64,000 bases of DNA from NCBI RefSeq assembly GCF_019279795.1, contig NC_056732.1:178294354-178358353 (forward strand), in the 5' to 3' direction. Positions 10,985 to 21,675 of the stretch are shown here, one piece after another (positions within the stretch are counted from its first letter, which is position 1; the number at the start of each line of letters is the position of its first letter). Source of the stretch: Protopterus annectens. Lineage: Eukaryota; Chordata; Ceratodontiformes; Protopteridae. The notes below the pieces were generated by a model. That model did no database searches. It worked only from the letters and a program-made list of their open reading frames with translations, and was not told the DNA's origin. A program made the position numbers and the translations under genes.

Positions 10985-11164
10985 CGAGGCAAGAAAGACT
11001 GAAGATGGCGTCAACTGATGCTTTATTCCCCAGCCGCTCTGACGTCAGGGAGGAGGCGACATCAGCCGACGCCGGACCCGGACTTTGGAATCCGGCCGAC
11101 CGAAGGGCTGCCTGAGGCAGGACAACCCATATGTCAGGACTGCAGTTGCATTCTTGAAGGACAT
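10985..11164. repeat. Right ITR of element B
   Basis: Inverted copy of 5636-5822, ending ...GAAGGACAT at 11164. It lacks the 30-nt extension seen at the left end. It has a palindromic CRE-like CTGACGTCAG near 11039 and a weakened TATA (CTTTATTCCCC). On the minus strand these would lie upstream of gag. Confidence 0.85.
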
Positions 11165-11661
11165 CACCCGCAGAAGCCGGTGCCTGCACAGCGGCTCTGG
11201 ACCCATCCAAGGTAGAGACATCCGTGGTTCCATAATTGAAGCATCTTGCAGCATACTGGACTCCGAATGGGTCTCAGTAGAGCCCTGCAAATCATAAGTA
11301 GCAGATATCAGGGGCTGCGAAAGCGCCTCACTGAGTAACGGTGAACTGACGACAAGCATAGGAAAAGCATCGTCAGTAGTTTGGACCTCAACGGCCTGTC
11401 TCTGTCTTTTTCTTTGTGTTTTTTTTAGGTATTCCGGTAGTCGGATTGCTAACCAACTACATTTTTGGATAAGTAAAGCGTGAGACAAAAATATTTGGAA
11501 GCAAAAATATACCGACGTTTGATAGTGCGTTGATTAAATAAAGCACATAACCGACAGCAAGGTACGTTACGGTCAGGGCCTAGGCAAGGAATACAGTAGA
11601 AATGAAAATACTTAAGAGGTATTTGCTTCCCACAAGTAACGCAATTAACTTTTACTGACAT
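11165..11661 (-). pseudogene. Gag N-terminus with zinc-binding motif (orphan alpha end)
   Basis: ATG at 11661-11659. The protein opens with a Cys/His cluster, CVTCGK...HFYCIPCLG...CCRLC, spaced like the zinc motif at the start of gag in G, F, J1, J2 and L. It then breaks, and the downstream charged region continues in another frame (11045-11488, KKTQRKRQRQ). Truncated at 11165 by the junction with B. Confidence 0.7.
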
Positions 11662-11784
11662 CAGTAAGGAGCAAGAAAAAGTTTCCCCAACGGGATACTT
11701 AGCTTTTTAGTTGAAGACTTTGTATCTGAAACTCAAAAATTTCAGGAGTTGGCCGACCGGCACTTGCAAACTGCTTCTGTTTCG

Positions 11785-11971
11785 GGCACCAGGCAGAAAG
11801 ACTGATGTAATGGCGTCGGCTGCATGTTTTATACCCCAATGACCTGACGTCATGGAAGAAGGGACAGCAACCGACGCAGGACCCAAGACTTTGTTAATCA
11901 GGCCGACTGAGGGCAACCTGCCAGCAGATTGTCCAAATGAAATGACTGCAACAGTGAAACACGAAGAACAT
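11785..11971. repeat. Right ITR of the orphan alpha end
   Basis: Contains GGCAGAAAGACTG, a TATA-like GTTTTATACCCC near 11826 (minus-strand TATAAAAC) and CTGACGTCATGG (CRE TGACGTCA) near 11847. It ends GAACAT, and the flank starts with C. Confidence 0.75.
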
Positions 11972-12696
11972 CATCTGGGATAGAGTGTTGTCTTTTTGAC
12001 AGGGGAAACTGGAAGAAGGGGATCTTGTAACCTCTGGATATTATCAATAGTACCCATGTATCTTTTGTGATAGTCTCCCAGGCTTTTGAGTACAAGGATA
12101 ATCTCCCCCCCGACTGTCTCCGGAGACAGGCAGGCCTCCCTTCAGGAGCACTGTAAAGGACTACCAGAGAATCTGTCGCCCTGATTCTGCGGACCACCCC
12201 TGCAGCAAGATCGGCATCTTCCATTACCTCCCCTTCTGCCCCTGGGGAAAAAATCTCCATGTGCGTCAGGCGAAGCTCTCTGGGATTTCCAGAACCACAT
12301 TTTCCCGCTCTTGTGGCCTTTAGGATAAGGTCTCAATGGAGCAGAAAAATGTACTCCAACAGCAGAAAAAGTTTTGCCATCCTGTTCACACCTGGTAAGA
12401 GTCGCTTTTACCTGAAGCCGGAATAAGGACAAGACGTCAAAAGGGGCGTTGGTAAAAGAAGACTTGAATGGCACCGCAAAATGACAAAGGGGCATCCAGG
12501 AGTGTCTACGTAAGGCCAACCCCCCCCCCCGTGCTTACTGCCCTGCTTGCCCCATTGGCTACGTAAGAAATTAGCCGCATGGAGGAGTTAACCACAGAAG
12601 TCAAGGTCGCAAGCTGAGAAGCCACCTTGTCTGAGGCTCCCGCAGCTGTAGGATCCTGTAAGGTATCTCCTAACTCTGAGAAGAACCCTTTGAAGC
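11972..12696 (-). pseudogene. Gag C-terminal half of element Q (gamma-like)
   Basis: Gamma-type gag close to that of L: AVGVHFSAPLRPYPKG, then SGKMWF, a basic Gly/Arg tail and the downstream RT leader. The helical block upstream (12530-12696) aligns with 58930-59100 of L by eye: the same ...GCATGGAGGAGTTA... and ...GCAGCTGTWGGATCCT... landmarks. Frames are broken, including by a poly-C run at 12521-12530. LINE1 interrupts it at about 12696. Confidence 0.75.
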
Positions 12697-12738
12697 CTTA
12701 AGTGGGACAAATAGTTAAGTGACCCGTACCCAGACTGC

Positions 12739-12848
12739 AGAATCCTTTAGAAACACATTCTATGAAATCCTTCAAAGCCCCCGGGCCTGTGGAAAATACG
12801 GCCAAGACCGCAGAATCCTTTATAAAAGCATTCTATGAACACCTTCAG
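12739..12848. repeat. Imperfect direct repeat at the LINE1 5' region
   Basis: GCAGAATCCTTTAGAAAC (12739 onward) recurs as GCAGAATCCTTTATAAAA (12811 onward), each followed by CATTCTATGAA. The spacing is 72 nt, so the 5' truncated end carries a short internal duplication. Confidence 0.8.
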
Positions 12849-14740
12849 GAAAGCATGGATCATGCAATCCCAAATAAAACCAAGACCAATTCCTCCAAAG
12901 GCAGGCATCCTGTCTGGTGGACCCCAGCCATAAACAAACTATACAATAGGAGGCGGAAGCTACTACATGATAGAGCAAAATCGCAAAAAGGGAAGGCATC
13001 TCTGATCAGTATTAGCAAAAAACTACGGACACTCAAAGTCGGCTAAGGCCAGCTTCGAGAGAAAAATTGCACTGGACACTAAGGATAATCACAAGGCTTT
13101 CTTTAGTTATGTTAGGAACCTAGGTGGGAATTCCCAGATATGCTCAGAATTAGTCCAAAATGACAAAAAATACACTGAACCCACAGACATTGCCAACATC
13201 CTAGCTGACAGGTTCAGCGCAACCCCCCCCCCCTCCCCACCAAAACGGCAAATATCTATCCCAGCAGAGTGCTATCCCCCTGACATCTCAGATGCTCAGG
13301 TAAGAGCCGCCCTCTCCAAAGCAAAAAACACAGCATCAATGCGACCAGACGGTGTTCCGGGCTGCGTCTACATGAACTCCAAGAAGAGCTAAACCCAAAC
13401 ATAAAACTACTGTTCAATCTCAGCCTTACTACAGGATATGTACCCAAAGAGTGGCGTACAGCAACAGTGGTCCCTCTCCACAAAGGTGGTGCTTCAATGG
13501 ATCCTGGAAACTATCGCCCCATAAGCCTGACTAGCTTGGTCTGCAAAGCTATGGAAAGGATCATCATGGACCTCATAAATAAAGATATTGGGGACCTACA
13601 GACACTGGGTCCTACCCAGTTCGGCTTTGTTAAGGGCAGATACTGCCTCTTAAACCTGGTCGATTTCTTTGAAACAGTCACCAAGGCCATTGACGAGGGG
13701 AAGGTGGTCCACACAGTCTACCTGGACCTCGCAAAAGCCTTCGATACAATACCCCACTCGGGCATTATAGATAAGCTCACCAGCTTAAATATAAACCCAT
13801 ACGTCACTAGATGGGTTGCAAACTGGCTCAAGGACAGAACCCACATGGTTAGAATTGCTGGAGCCATGTCAGGCTCCAAACCAGTTACAAGTGGCATCCC
13901 ACAAGGCTCAGTCCTGGGACCTCTCTTGTTCTTTACATATTTCTCTGAGGTACAGGCCAACACAGAAGGACTGTGGGCTGACCAAGTTCGCAGATGACTG
14001 CAAACTGGGTGCCATAATCGACTCTCCAGCCGACACAAGCACCCTACAAAAGGGCCTCATAGAAACAGACAACTGGTGCCAGAGCCATGGCCTCAAGCTA
14101 AACGCCAAAAGTGTATAGTCATCCCCTTTGGCAAAAACAAAGTGCCCACAAATTACCACATAGGTGGTAATCCATTAAATAAGGAAGAAGCGATTAGGGA
14201 CCTGGGGACCCAAGTTGATAGCAATCTCTCATTTGACAACCACGTGGCCAAAGTGGTTAGAAAAATATTTTATATAGCCCACCTAATCATGAAGGGATTC
14301 ACATCTAGATCAGGGGAGGTCATCGTGCCTCTTTACTCATCCCTCATCAGGCCCATAATTGAGTACAATGCCCCTTTTGGGATGTATCTTACCAGATACC
14401 TGCAGCAACTGGAAAGATCCCAAAAGTACCTCACCAAGAGGATCAAAGGGCTCAAACAAATGCTATATGCTGCCCGGTTACAGAAACTCCAGCTCTACTC
14501 AGTGCCATACCGCCTGCTCAGAAGCGATCTGTGCCTGATGTATAAAGCCATGTCCAACCTGGAATTAATGGACATACTGCACCTCAGAAAATCCAAATCC
14601 CATCGAGCTACACGCTCGAGAGACTTGAACCTCAGCACGGAAATAAATAGGACATGCTGGAGGGACAGATTCATAACCCAGAGGCTCCCTTCACTCTGGA
14701 ATAAAATCCCAGTCCAGACTCTCCAAGAGGAATCTTGATG
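12762..14740 (+). pseudogene. LINE1 reverse transcriptase ORF, frameshifted
   Basis: Three frames carry one gene. 12762-13046 has the WWTPAINKLYNRRRKL linker typical of LINE ORF2 between endonuclease and RT. 13467-13997 has RT blocks NYRPISL, DLAKAFDTI and SGIPQGSVLGPLLF. The active site FADD is at 13987-13998 but in the +1 frame. 14076-14738 has the C-terminal thumb and tail (LRPIIEYNAPFG, LQLYSVPYRLLRSDLCLMYK). Frameshifts lie near 13050-13460 and 13940-13990, and again near 14115. The protein would nick and prime on genomic DNA; this copy is dead. Confidence 0.85.
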
Positions 14741-14930
14741 AGTGGATGGGAGATCGTAGGTTTACCCCGGGTATCACTTCTGTGTCACTGTTAGACAGAG
14801 GCACAGTATACTAACCTCGAAAAAGGGCACAGCAAAATTCATTTAAAATGGGTGGCGAAACCCAAACGCACTTTGGCTAGGTTTACAAATGCCCTACGGC
14901 AGATAGCCTAGTTTGAACCTATGAACCTAT

Positions 14931-15858
14931 TTGTCCATCGTACGAGACTCTTTATTCCGCAGACAGACGTATGAAGTTTCTGCAAATTCCTTCTTGGTGG
15001 CTGCTGCCACCACCATAGCATCAACGGGAACACCTTTGGATAAGCAGAGTGCCTTCAGGAGCTGTAACGAATTCATTGGGCCTCTGCGGAACTGGCTCCA
15101 TCGTGTCTGGAGAGTTCCACGCCTTTTGACTCACTACGTGCAATAGCGGGTCAAAAGGAGGAGACAACCAAGAGGTGGAGGGTCGGGAACCGAATGCATC
15201 CAGGTACAATGACTCGTCTTCAGAAGAGGCAGGGGACTTCCAGTCACCCCTCTGTCTACGGATTTCAAAAATGTCTGAAAGCGAGACCTCTTCAGAGGGG
15301 GATCGTAGGGACCCTTCTGGGTCATCCAAGTGTGTCTGATGTCAAGCACTCAGGGGAGTCCACATGCTTCCTCTTGCAAGTCCTCTTCCAAGGGACCTCC
15401 TCCGAAGGATGCTCAGGGGAGATTTCAGAAAAGGTGGGATCGCCCAATGGAGTCCTAGAGCATAGGTTCCCTATGCTTGGGGCAGAGGGGAGGTTCAGAG
15501 GCGGACATCGGCACCGAAGGCAAAGACGCCAATGGAGCAGAGGGTGGAGCTGTCTCAGCAGACAGCAAGCTCCTCATCACCTTGAAGGCATCACGGTCCT
15601 GACCCGAAAGACACTCTGGCTCCGAAGAAGCCGGCGACTTCCTCTGAACCGAGGGCATCGGCTCCAAGACAGATGTAGGAGCTGAGCTGACCTGCGCCAA
15701 ATCTCTGAGAGGAAGAGTAGGGTCGGACAAGGGTCCAATGCCACTCACCCCTCAAAGCAGACGAGGGAGCGTCGGCTCCCAGATCTCTCGATAGAAGGGG
15801 TTATAAAAAAGATCGGAGCAGTAGTCAGAACCCAAAGACCGGAGGAGGTTATTGTAAA
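14931..15858 (-). pseudogene. Gag N-terminal half of element Q (gamma-like)
   Basis: Continues Q gag across LINE1. It has SEEVSLSDIFEIRRQRGDW and FGSRPSTSWLSPPFDPL, matching L gag (SEDVSFADILEILKQRGNW, FGSRPSTSWVSPPFDPL). The Ser/Pro-rich region follows in shifted frames to 15858. There the left terminus of E is inserted, before the zinc motif. Confidence 0.75.
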
Positions 15859-16458
15859 AGTACAGTTGTGTACCTACCATAAACGTAGATGTTCGAGTGT
15901 ATTCACTGTTGCAGTCATTACACGTGTGTTATCCTGCTGGCAGGCTACCTGCAGTCGGCCTGAATTCCAAAGTCCTGGTCCGGCATCTGTTGCTGTCACC
16001 TCTTCCCTGACGTCAGTGCGTCAGGGGTATAAAAGATGCAGCCAATGCCATTTTCTTCAGTTTTTCTTGTTCCAGATGTCAGGTGCCACAAAAAGGTAGG
16101 CTAAAAAACATTGCTTATAAAAGCATGCACTAAAATAAACAATGCCTTCATCTACAAACAAATACACCACATAGGTTGTATAGGATAGAGAAGTACAGAT
16201 AAGTCCCAGAAAAGAAGGGGGGTGGTGGGTGGGTAACCTGGACTGCAACAGTGAATACACTCGAACATCTACATTTATGGTAGGTACACAACTGTACTAT
16301 GTTCATCATGTTTCACTGTTGCAGTCATTACACTTGGGTAGAATCCCAAAGCTGAGGTTGGGTGGCTGGGTCTAGATTGGATTTGCAAGGCTAACAAGCC
16401 TGCAGAACTGCAGTGGCAAAGCCTGCTCTGGATTTGGAGTAGAGAGGTAGGTGGTAGT
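15859..16458 (-). mobile_element. DIRS element E/F (alpha), left end: ITR, ICR and YR 3' end
   Basis: Left ITR 15859-16075 with TGACGTCA near 16009 and GGTATAAAAG near 16028. ICR 16230-16350, with the edge-to-edge junction at 16298/16299. The ICR signature CAACAGTG...ATGATGAACAT matches the right end at 27286, so this is read as the left end of the element completed by 17421-18148 and 23690-27286. The first YR 3' codons run to 16458, where LINE2 starts. Confidence 0.8.
16230..16350. repeat. ICR of element E/F
   Basis: Complement of the E left edge up to 16298 (CTGTACT), then ATGTTCATCATG, complementary to the alpha right end with the CAACAGTG signature. Confidence 0.82.
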
Positions 16459-17420
16459 GATGACTGCAAACTGAGAGTCATAATCGAAACTCCTAATGAT
16501 GTGGACATCCTACAAAAGGGCCTCACTGAGACAGATGCCTAGTGTCAAAGCCATGGCCTCACTGAGACAGATGCCTGGTGTCAAAGCCATGGCCTGAAGC
16601 TCAATGCCAAAAAGTGCATAGTCATCCCCTTTGGTAAAAACTCTGTACCCATGAACTACCACATATGTGGTAATCTACTTAACACCGAAAGTGTGATGAG
16701 ACCTTGGGACACAGGTGGACAGCAGTCTTTTCTTTGATGATCATATCGCCACAGTGGTCAGGAAATCCTTCTACATAGCACACCTCATCACAAATGGTTT
16801 CTCATCCAGAAAAAAGAGAGGTCATTGTTCCCCTCTGCTTATCACTCATTAGAGCCATTATAGAGTACAGTGCCCCTTTTGGTATGTACCTCACAAGACG
16901 TCAACAACTGGAGAGGCCACAGAAATACCTCACACAAAGAGGATTACTGGCCTCAAACAGATGCCCTACGCAGAGCGTGTAAAAAAACTCCAGCTTTACT
17001 CCGTCGCATATCGCCTACTCAGAGGCGATCTCTGCCCAACATACAAAGCTATATCAAACCCAGAGCTGTTTGACATGCTCCACCAAGAAATCCCAATCCC
17101 TTTCAGCTACATGCTGTAGGGACCTAAACCTTGTCACCACAGTAAACAGAACATGCTGGAGGGATAGATTCCTGCCCCAGAGACTTCCCATACTCTGGAA
17201 CAGACTACCTATTTCAAACAGCTCCTCATTAGCACTCTTCAAGAAAAATCTTGATGATTGGATGGGAAATAGGAAATTCACCCTGGGGATCACTTCTGTA
17301 GCTCTGCTCGACAGGGGCAAAGGAAAATAATTTTCTTGGGTGGCGAAAGCCAGGGTACCTTTTGCTAGGCTTATATAGGCACTCGGGTCAATAGCTTAGT
17401 ACCTACCTATGAACCTATAA
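16459..17420 (+). mobile_element. LINE2: truncated copy of the same LINE family as LINE1
   Basis: Starts in the RT thumb (GATGACTGCAAACTG, equivalent to 13992 of LINE1) and ends with the same tail, ACCTACCTATGAACCTAT. Broken RT C-terminal frames include EVIVPLCLSLIRAIIEYSAPFGMYL (shown here only as a landmark near 16810-16890). It has a 36-bp perfect-length tandem duplication (16521-16556 / 16557-16592, one visible mismatch). A stretch of about 38 bp of YR 3' sequence is present on both flanks. Confidence 0.85.
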
Positions 17421-18148
17421 GGCCCTGCAAAACTGCAGTGGCAAAGCCAGCTCTGGATTTACAAAAAATTAGCAAATGGTAATGCTTGGTGATAGTATGT
17501 ACAGAACTCCAGGTAGCAACTTCTAGGATGTCCCCTGGTAGGTACGCCTCTGAGAAAGGTTGCAGAGGTAGATGCAGCCCTGGTTGAACAGGGTCTGATC
17601 CCCTGTGGGATAGGTTTTCCATGGTGCTTATCACAGAAATAAATGCAATGGCCTATCCATTTAGAAATGGATTGCTTTGAAATGGCCTTCCCCTCTGTCC
17701 CTGAAGCAAATGCCACAAGCAGTTCAGATTTCCTTTGAGGTTTAGTCCTGTCCAAGTAGAATCTAAGTTGTCTGTGCACATCTAAGGAGTGCAGAATCCG
17801 TTCCCCTTTGTTCTGTGGATTAGGAAAGAAGGTAGGCAAATTAATGGACTGATTAAGGGCCACACTGGATACCATCTTGGACATGAAAGAGGGATTGTTC
17901 CTGAGGGACACCCTGTCCGCATGAAAGACTATGAAAGGCTCCACTGTCATAACAGCCTGTAATTCAGATAACAATCACTTCAGCAAGAAGGGTAAGAGGA
18001 AAGCTGTTTTTCAAGAAAGGAATTTTAAGTCTGCAGTAGCAGCTGGCTTGAAAGGAGGAAGCGTGAGATTCTTCAATGCAAAGTTAAGGTCCCAGGCTGG
18101 AGTTGGAGCTCTCCTGGGTGGTCTTAGATTTTTGGCCCCTCTGAGGAA
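17421..18148 (-). pseudogene. YR C-terminal half of element E/F
   Basis: Contains FHADRVSLRNNPSFMSK, the recombinase middle (FPNPQNKGER, LDRTKPQRKS) and the region of the conserved histidine box, where CSTRAASTSATFLRG replaces HSTR: the His of HxxR is Cys here. The nucleophile region reads ITKHYHL. Frameshifts lie near 17530 and 17950 (box I). The gene is cut at 18148 by element G, exactly between ...CTGAGGAA and CTGCTTGAG at 23690. Confidence 0.8.
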
Positions 18149-18365
18149 AGTACAGTTTTGTACCTACCATAAATGTAGATGTTCGAGTGGTTATGCTGCT
18201 GCAGTCATCACACTTGGGTTATCCTGCCGTCAGGCGGTCCCGCAGTTGGCCTGAATTCCAACGCCTTGGTCCGGCGTCGGTTGTCGTCGCTTCTTCCCTG
18301 ACGTCAGTGCGGCAGGGGTATAAAAGAGGCAGCCAACGCCATTTTCTTCAGTTTTTCTTGCCCCA
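18149..18365 (+). promoter_or_regulatory. Left ITR of G with CRE and TATA
   Basis: 30-nt extension 18149-18178. TGACGTCA at 18299-18306 and TATAAAAG at 18319-18326 are separated by 12 nt, directed inward. The mirror arrangement is in the right ITR. Confidence 0.75.
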
Positions 18366-18548
18366 GATGTCAGGTGTCCCAAACTAAGAAGGCAAAATAA
18401 GAAGCTTGCAAAACATACCTTAGTGCAAAACAATGGTACTAGTTGTAAGCAAATACACCATATAGACATGCATCCCAAAGGTTGAAGTACATGGAGGCAT
18501 AAGAAAAGCCTTGTTAGGTAGAGGGGATGGAGGGAGGGAGGGTAACCT

Positions 18549-18650
18549 GGACTGCAGCAGCATAACCACTCTAACATCTACATTTATGGTAGGTACAAAA
18601 CTGTACTATGTTCATCGTGCTATGCTGCTGCAGTCATCACACTTGGGTAG
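18549..18650. repeat. ICR of element G
   Basis: Left-edge complement ends at 18607; right-edge complement begins ATGTTCATCGTGC at 18608 and matches G's right end (GCACGATGAACAT). Confidence 0.88.
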
Positions 18651-18680
18651 AGTCCCAAAGCTATGGTTGGGTGGTAGGAG

Positions 18681-19720
18681 CTAAACTGGGTTAGGTGCAG
18701 CTAAGATGCCCTGCAGAACTGCAGTGGCAAACCTGGCTCTGGTTTTTGAGTATAGAGGAAGGTGGTAATGCTTGGTGAAGGTGTGCACTGAACTCCGGGT
18801 AGCTGCCTCCAGAATGTCCTTTGTTGGGACTCCTCGGAGGAAGGCTGCTGAGGTTGCTGTAGCCCTGGTAGAGTGAGACCTAATACTAGCAGGCACTGCT
18901 TTCCCGTGGTGTGAGTAGCAAAAGTGGATGCAATGTGCTATCCATTTGGAGATGGTCTGTTTTGAAATAGCCTTTCCTTCTGAGCCTGGTGCATAGGATA
19001 CAAGGAGTTGGTCAGATTTTCTGAAGGCCTTTGCCTTGTCCAAATAGTAACGCAACTGTCTGTGAATGTCCAAAGAGTGAAGGAGTCTTTCTCCTTTATT
19101 CTGTGGGTTTGGATAAAAGGTGGGCAAGTGTATGGTCTGACTGAGAGCCACACTGGATACTACCTTTGGCATGAAGGAAGGGTTGGTGCATAAAGATACT
19201 CTGTCCTGATGGAAAATGATGAAAGGTTCCACTGCCATAAGTGCCTGCAGTTCTGAGACTCTGCGTGCTGAGGTGATAGCCAGCAGCAGGGCTGTCTTCC
19301 ATGACAAGTATTGAAGCTCTGCTGAAAAGGCTGGCTCGAAAGGATGAAGTGTTAACTTTTCCAGAACAAAATTTAGATCCCAAGTTGGAGTTGGTGGTTT
19401 TCTGGGGGGTCATATATTTTTTGCCCCTCTGAGAAACTGCCTTAGCAAAGGATGAGAGAAAATGGGAGGAACCGTATCATACTGAGCTGAAATGGCTGAA
19501 GCATGGATCTTTATAGATGAGAAAGAAAGGCCTTTGTGTAGCATCTCAGATATTGGAGTATGTGCGGAATATTTGGGATGCCAGGATTTAGGCTTCTGGC
19601 CTGGCTCCATACACAAAATCTTTTCCATTTGTCTAAGTAAGTTTTTCTGGTGCTGGGCCTTCTGGCCTCCAAAATGACATTCAGGACGTCCTTTGAGAGA
19701 AGTGTTTGATAATTTAAGGT
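18681..19720 (-). pseudogene. Tyrosine recombinase of element G
   Basis: The catalytic half (18681-19307) is one open frame with TSARRVSELQAL, SHSTRATATS and the nucleophile in [10 protein letters not shown], so all catalytic residues are in frame. The conserved Trp before the Tyr box is Arg here (ATRSSVHTF in place of ATWSSVHTF). The N-terminal half (RRPSTRKTYLDKW, SSIKIHASAISAQY) lies in 19410-19700 in other frames. A frameshift near 19310-19410 separates the halves. Confidence 0.82.
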
Positions 19721-21675
19721 ATTTTCCATGCAGCTAGATTTAAGGTCCTGAGTTGACTGTGAAGGATCTGAGAGTTTTGTTGGGTTAACAGCAGAGGGAA
19801 TTGAGGTAAGATCCATGGAGGGCTGCGAGTCAAGTTTCGTAGTAGTGGGTACCAGTGTTGACATGGCCAGTCCGGAGCAATGAGGATCATCTGTGGTCTC
19901 TCTGATCTGGCTTTCAGTAATACCTGGGTCAGTAGAGGCAGAGCTGGGAAGGCGTAGACTGACAATGCTGTCCAACTGAATGATAGGGCATCCACTTTCC
20001 AGGCCAGGGGATAAGTCCTTGTGCAAAATATTTGTAGCTGGCAATTGTTGGTTGAGGCAAACAGATCTATGTCTGGTGGTCCCCACCTTTGAGTTATCAT
20101 TGAGAATACTTGTGGGTGTAGTCTCCACTCGTGAGGGTCTGTCAAATTTCTGCTCAATTTGTCTGCCAAAATGTTTTCTTTTCTTGGCAGGAATTGTGCT
20201 TGCAGTTGTACTTGGTAAGTTAATGCTGTGTTCCACAAGTCCATTGCCTGTCTGCATAGTGGGTAGGAGTGCGTTCCTCCTTGTTTGTTTATGTACCACA
20301 TAACTGTGGTGTTGTCCGTCCTTATTAGAAATTGTCCTGGATGCAAGAGGTCCTCAAAGGCTGTTAGTGCATTTTTTTACAGCTAGCATCTAATTTTGAA
20401 TGATGTATAGTTGCCTTTGGTTTGCAGACCATTTGCCCTGTATGCATTGTCCTGCCATGTGTGCACCCCAGGCGTAGTCTGATGAATCTGTTGTCAAGGT
20501 TTGGTTTGCTGGAGGTGAGACAAAAGGAAGGCCATTGTTTGTTTGGCATGCTTGAGCCCACCATAGAAACTCTTTCTGAAGGCAGGGAATGAGAGTCATA
20601 CTTGCTTCGAGGCTGTGTCTGTGTTGGGACCATACACTTTTTAGGTATCATTGTAGTTTTCTCATATGCAGCCTTGCATATGCAATTAGTTGAATGCAGG
20701 ATGCCATGTACCCCAATGCCTGCAGGAATTTCCTTGCAGTGAGCTGGGTAGAAGTTGCCATCTTTTTGGAGTACTGAGCCAGTTGTTTTTGCTTGCCTGG
20801 CGTGAGGTAAGCCATCTGGGCCGTTGTATTCAAGCTGGCACCCAGGAAAATTATTTCTTGTGAGGGTAGTAGTTTTGACTTCGTTTTGTTTACTGTGTAC
20901 CCTAGGCAACTTAGCAACTTTGTTACAAATGCCAGATGCTGTAGTAGGATGTCTTTGCTGTCCGCTTGGATCAGGCAGTCGTCCAGATATGGATAAATTT
21001 GTATTCCTCGCTGTCTGCAGTATGCAATTACCGATACCAGGCATTTCGTGAATACTCTGGGCGCAGTAGATAAGCCAAAGGGCAATGCAGAGAATTGATA
21101 ATGCGTTGTGCCTGCCAAAAATCTTTGGTATCTTCTGCAATCTTATCTGATAGGGACATGCAGGTATGCCTCTTGGAGGTCCAACGTTACCAGCCAAGAC
21201 TCCTGCCCAGCATGGGAAGAAGCTGCTGTAGTGTTAGAATTTTGAATTTGGGAATGTCCAGGTACGTGTTTAGAATTGAAAGGTCTAAGATGGGTCTCCA
21301 GGCTTCGTCATTTCTTGGTACTAGAAACAGTCTTGAGTAAAATCCTTGACCTTGCTCTTTTGCAGGTACCTTTTGAATTGCTTTCATGTTCATGAGAGCT
21401 GAAATTTGCTTTTGTGCCTCTGCCCATTGGTTTGTTGGCAGATTTGGCATGCCTCTCATCCCTGGTAAAGTGTGAAAATGAAATTTGTAGCCTCGGGTAA
21501 TAATATCCAGAACCCATTTGTCCTTTATGTGCCAATTTTGTGGGAAGAGAGTCAGTTTTCCTCCTAGAGGTGCTGCCTGGGCAATTTTGCTTGGCAGGCT
21601 AAGAGGAAAGTCATTGAGTTTGTTTTCTGAAGGGTTGAGATTTGTCGTCTCCCCCTCTGAGTTGTTGTTTGCCAT
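19714..21675 (-). pseudogene. RT-RNase H of element G, frameshifted
   Basis: RT start 21187-21675 (WRPILDLSILNTYL). A one-base deletion near 21200 (CAAGACTCCTGCC) shifts frame. The RT core (20648-21118) includes YPYLDDCLIQADS. RH is in 20390-20599 (TTDSSDYAWGAHM, with one Ser for Ala) and 19714-20346 (IRTDNTTVMWY, LADKLSRN). The C-terminal ILIAPDWPCQHWYPLL block is present. A poly-T run near 20372 marks another shift. The YR frame is open over much of RT (20364-21197). Confidence 0.83.

Larger units (their letters stand above)
5606..11164 (-). mobile_element. DIRS element B (family alpha), full length, about 5.56 kb
   Basis: Complete order on the minus strand: right ITR (10985-11164), gag, RT-RH, YR, ICR, left ITR (5606-5822). 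The right end ...TTGAAGGACAT matches the right-type half of B's own ICR (ATGTCCTTCAAGAATGC), so both ends belong to one element. Gag has a stop near its start and RT-RH has two frameshifts, so it is not autonomous, although its YR is nearly intact. Confidence 0.9.
11165..11971 (-). mobile_element. Orphan 5' end of an alpha DIRS element: gag N-terminus plus right ITR
   Basis: Gag N-terminal sequence (11165-11661), a 5' untranslated stretch and a right ITR ending GAACAT at 11971. The ITR signature CAACAGTGAAAC matches E/F rather than A or B. It could be the missing right end of X. It abuts B's right end directly. Confidence 0.75.
12697..14930 (+). mobile_element. LINE1: CR1/L2-type non-LTR retrotransposon, 5' truncated
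   Basis: The only long plus-strand unit in the left half. It encodes RT and ends in a 3' tail with ACCTATGAACCTAT, a short tandem typical of the CR1/L2/Rex group, with no poly-A. It sits in the gag of Q: gag resumes at 14931 (TGTCCATCG, matching 59185 of L). About 80 bp of gag expected between the flanks is missing, which suggests a target deletion. The endonuclease domain is absent. Clade assignment within CR1/L2/Rex is not resolved. Confidence 0.85.

Noticed and set aside
13467..13997. LINE RT as a host gene or group II intron RT
   Set aside because: FADD motif, WW linker and ACCTATGAACC tail fit CR1/L2-type LINEs; inserted in DIRS gag.
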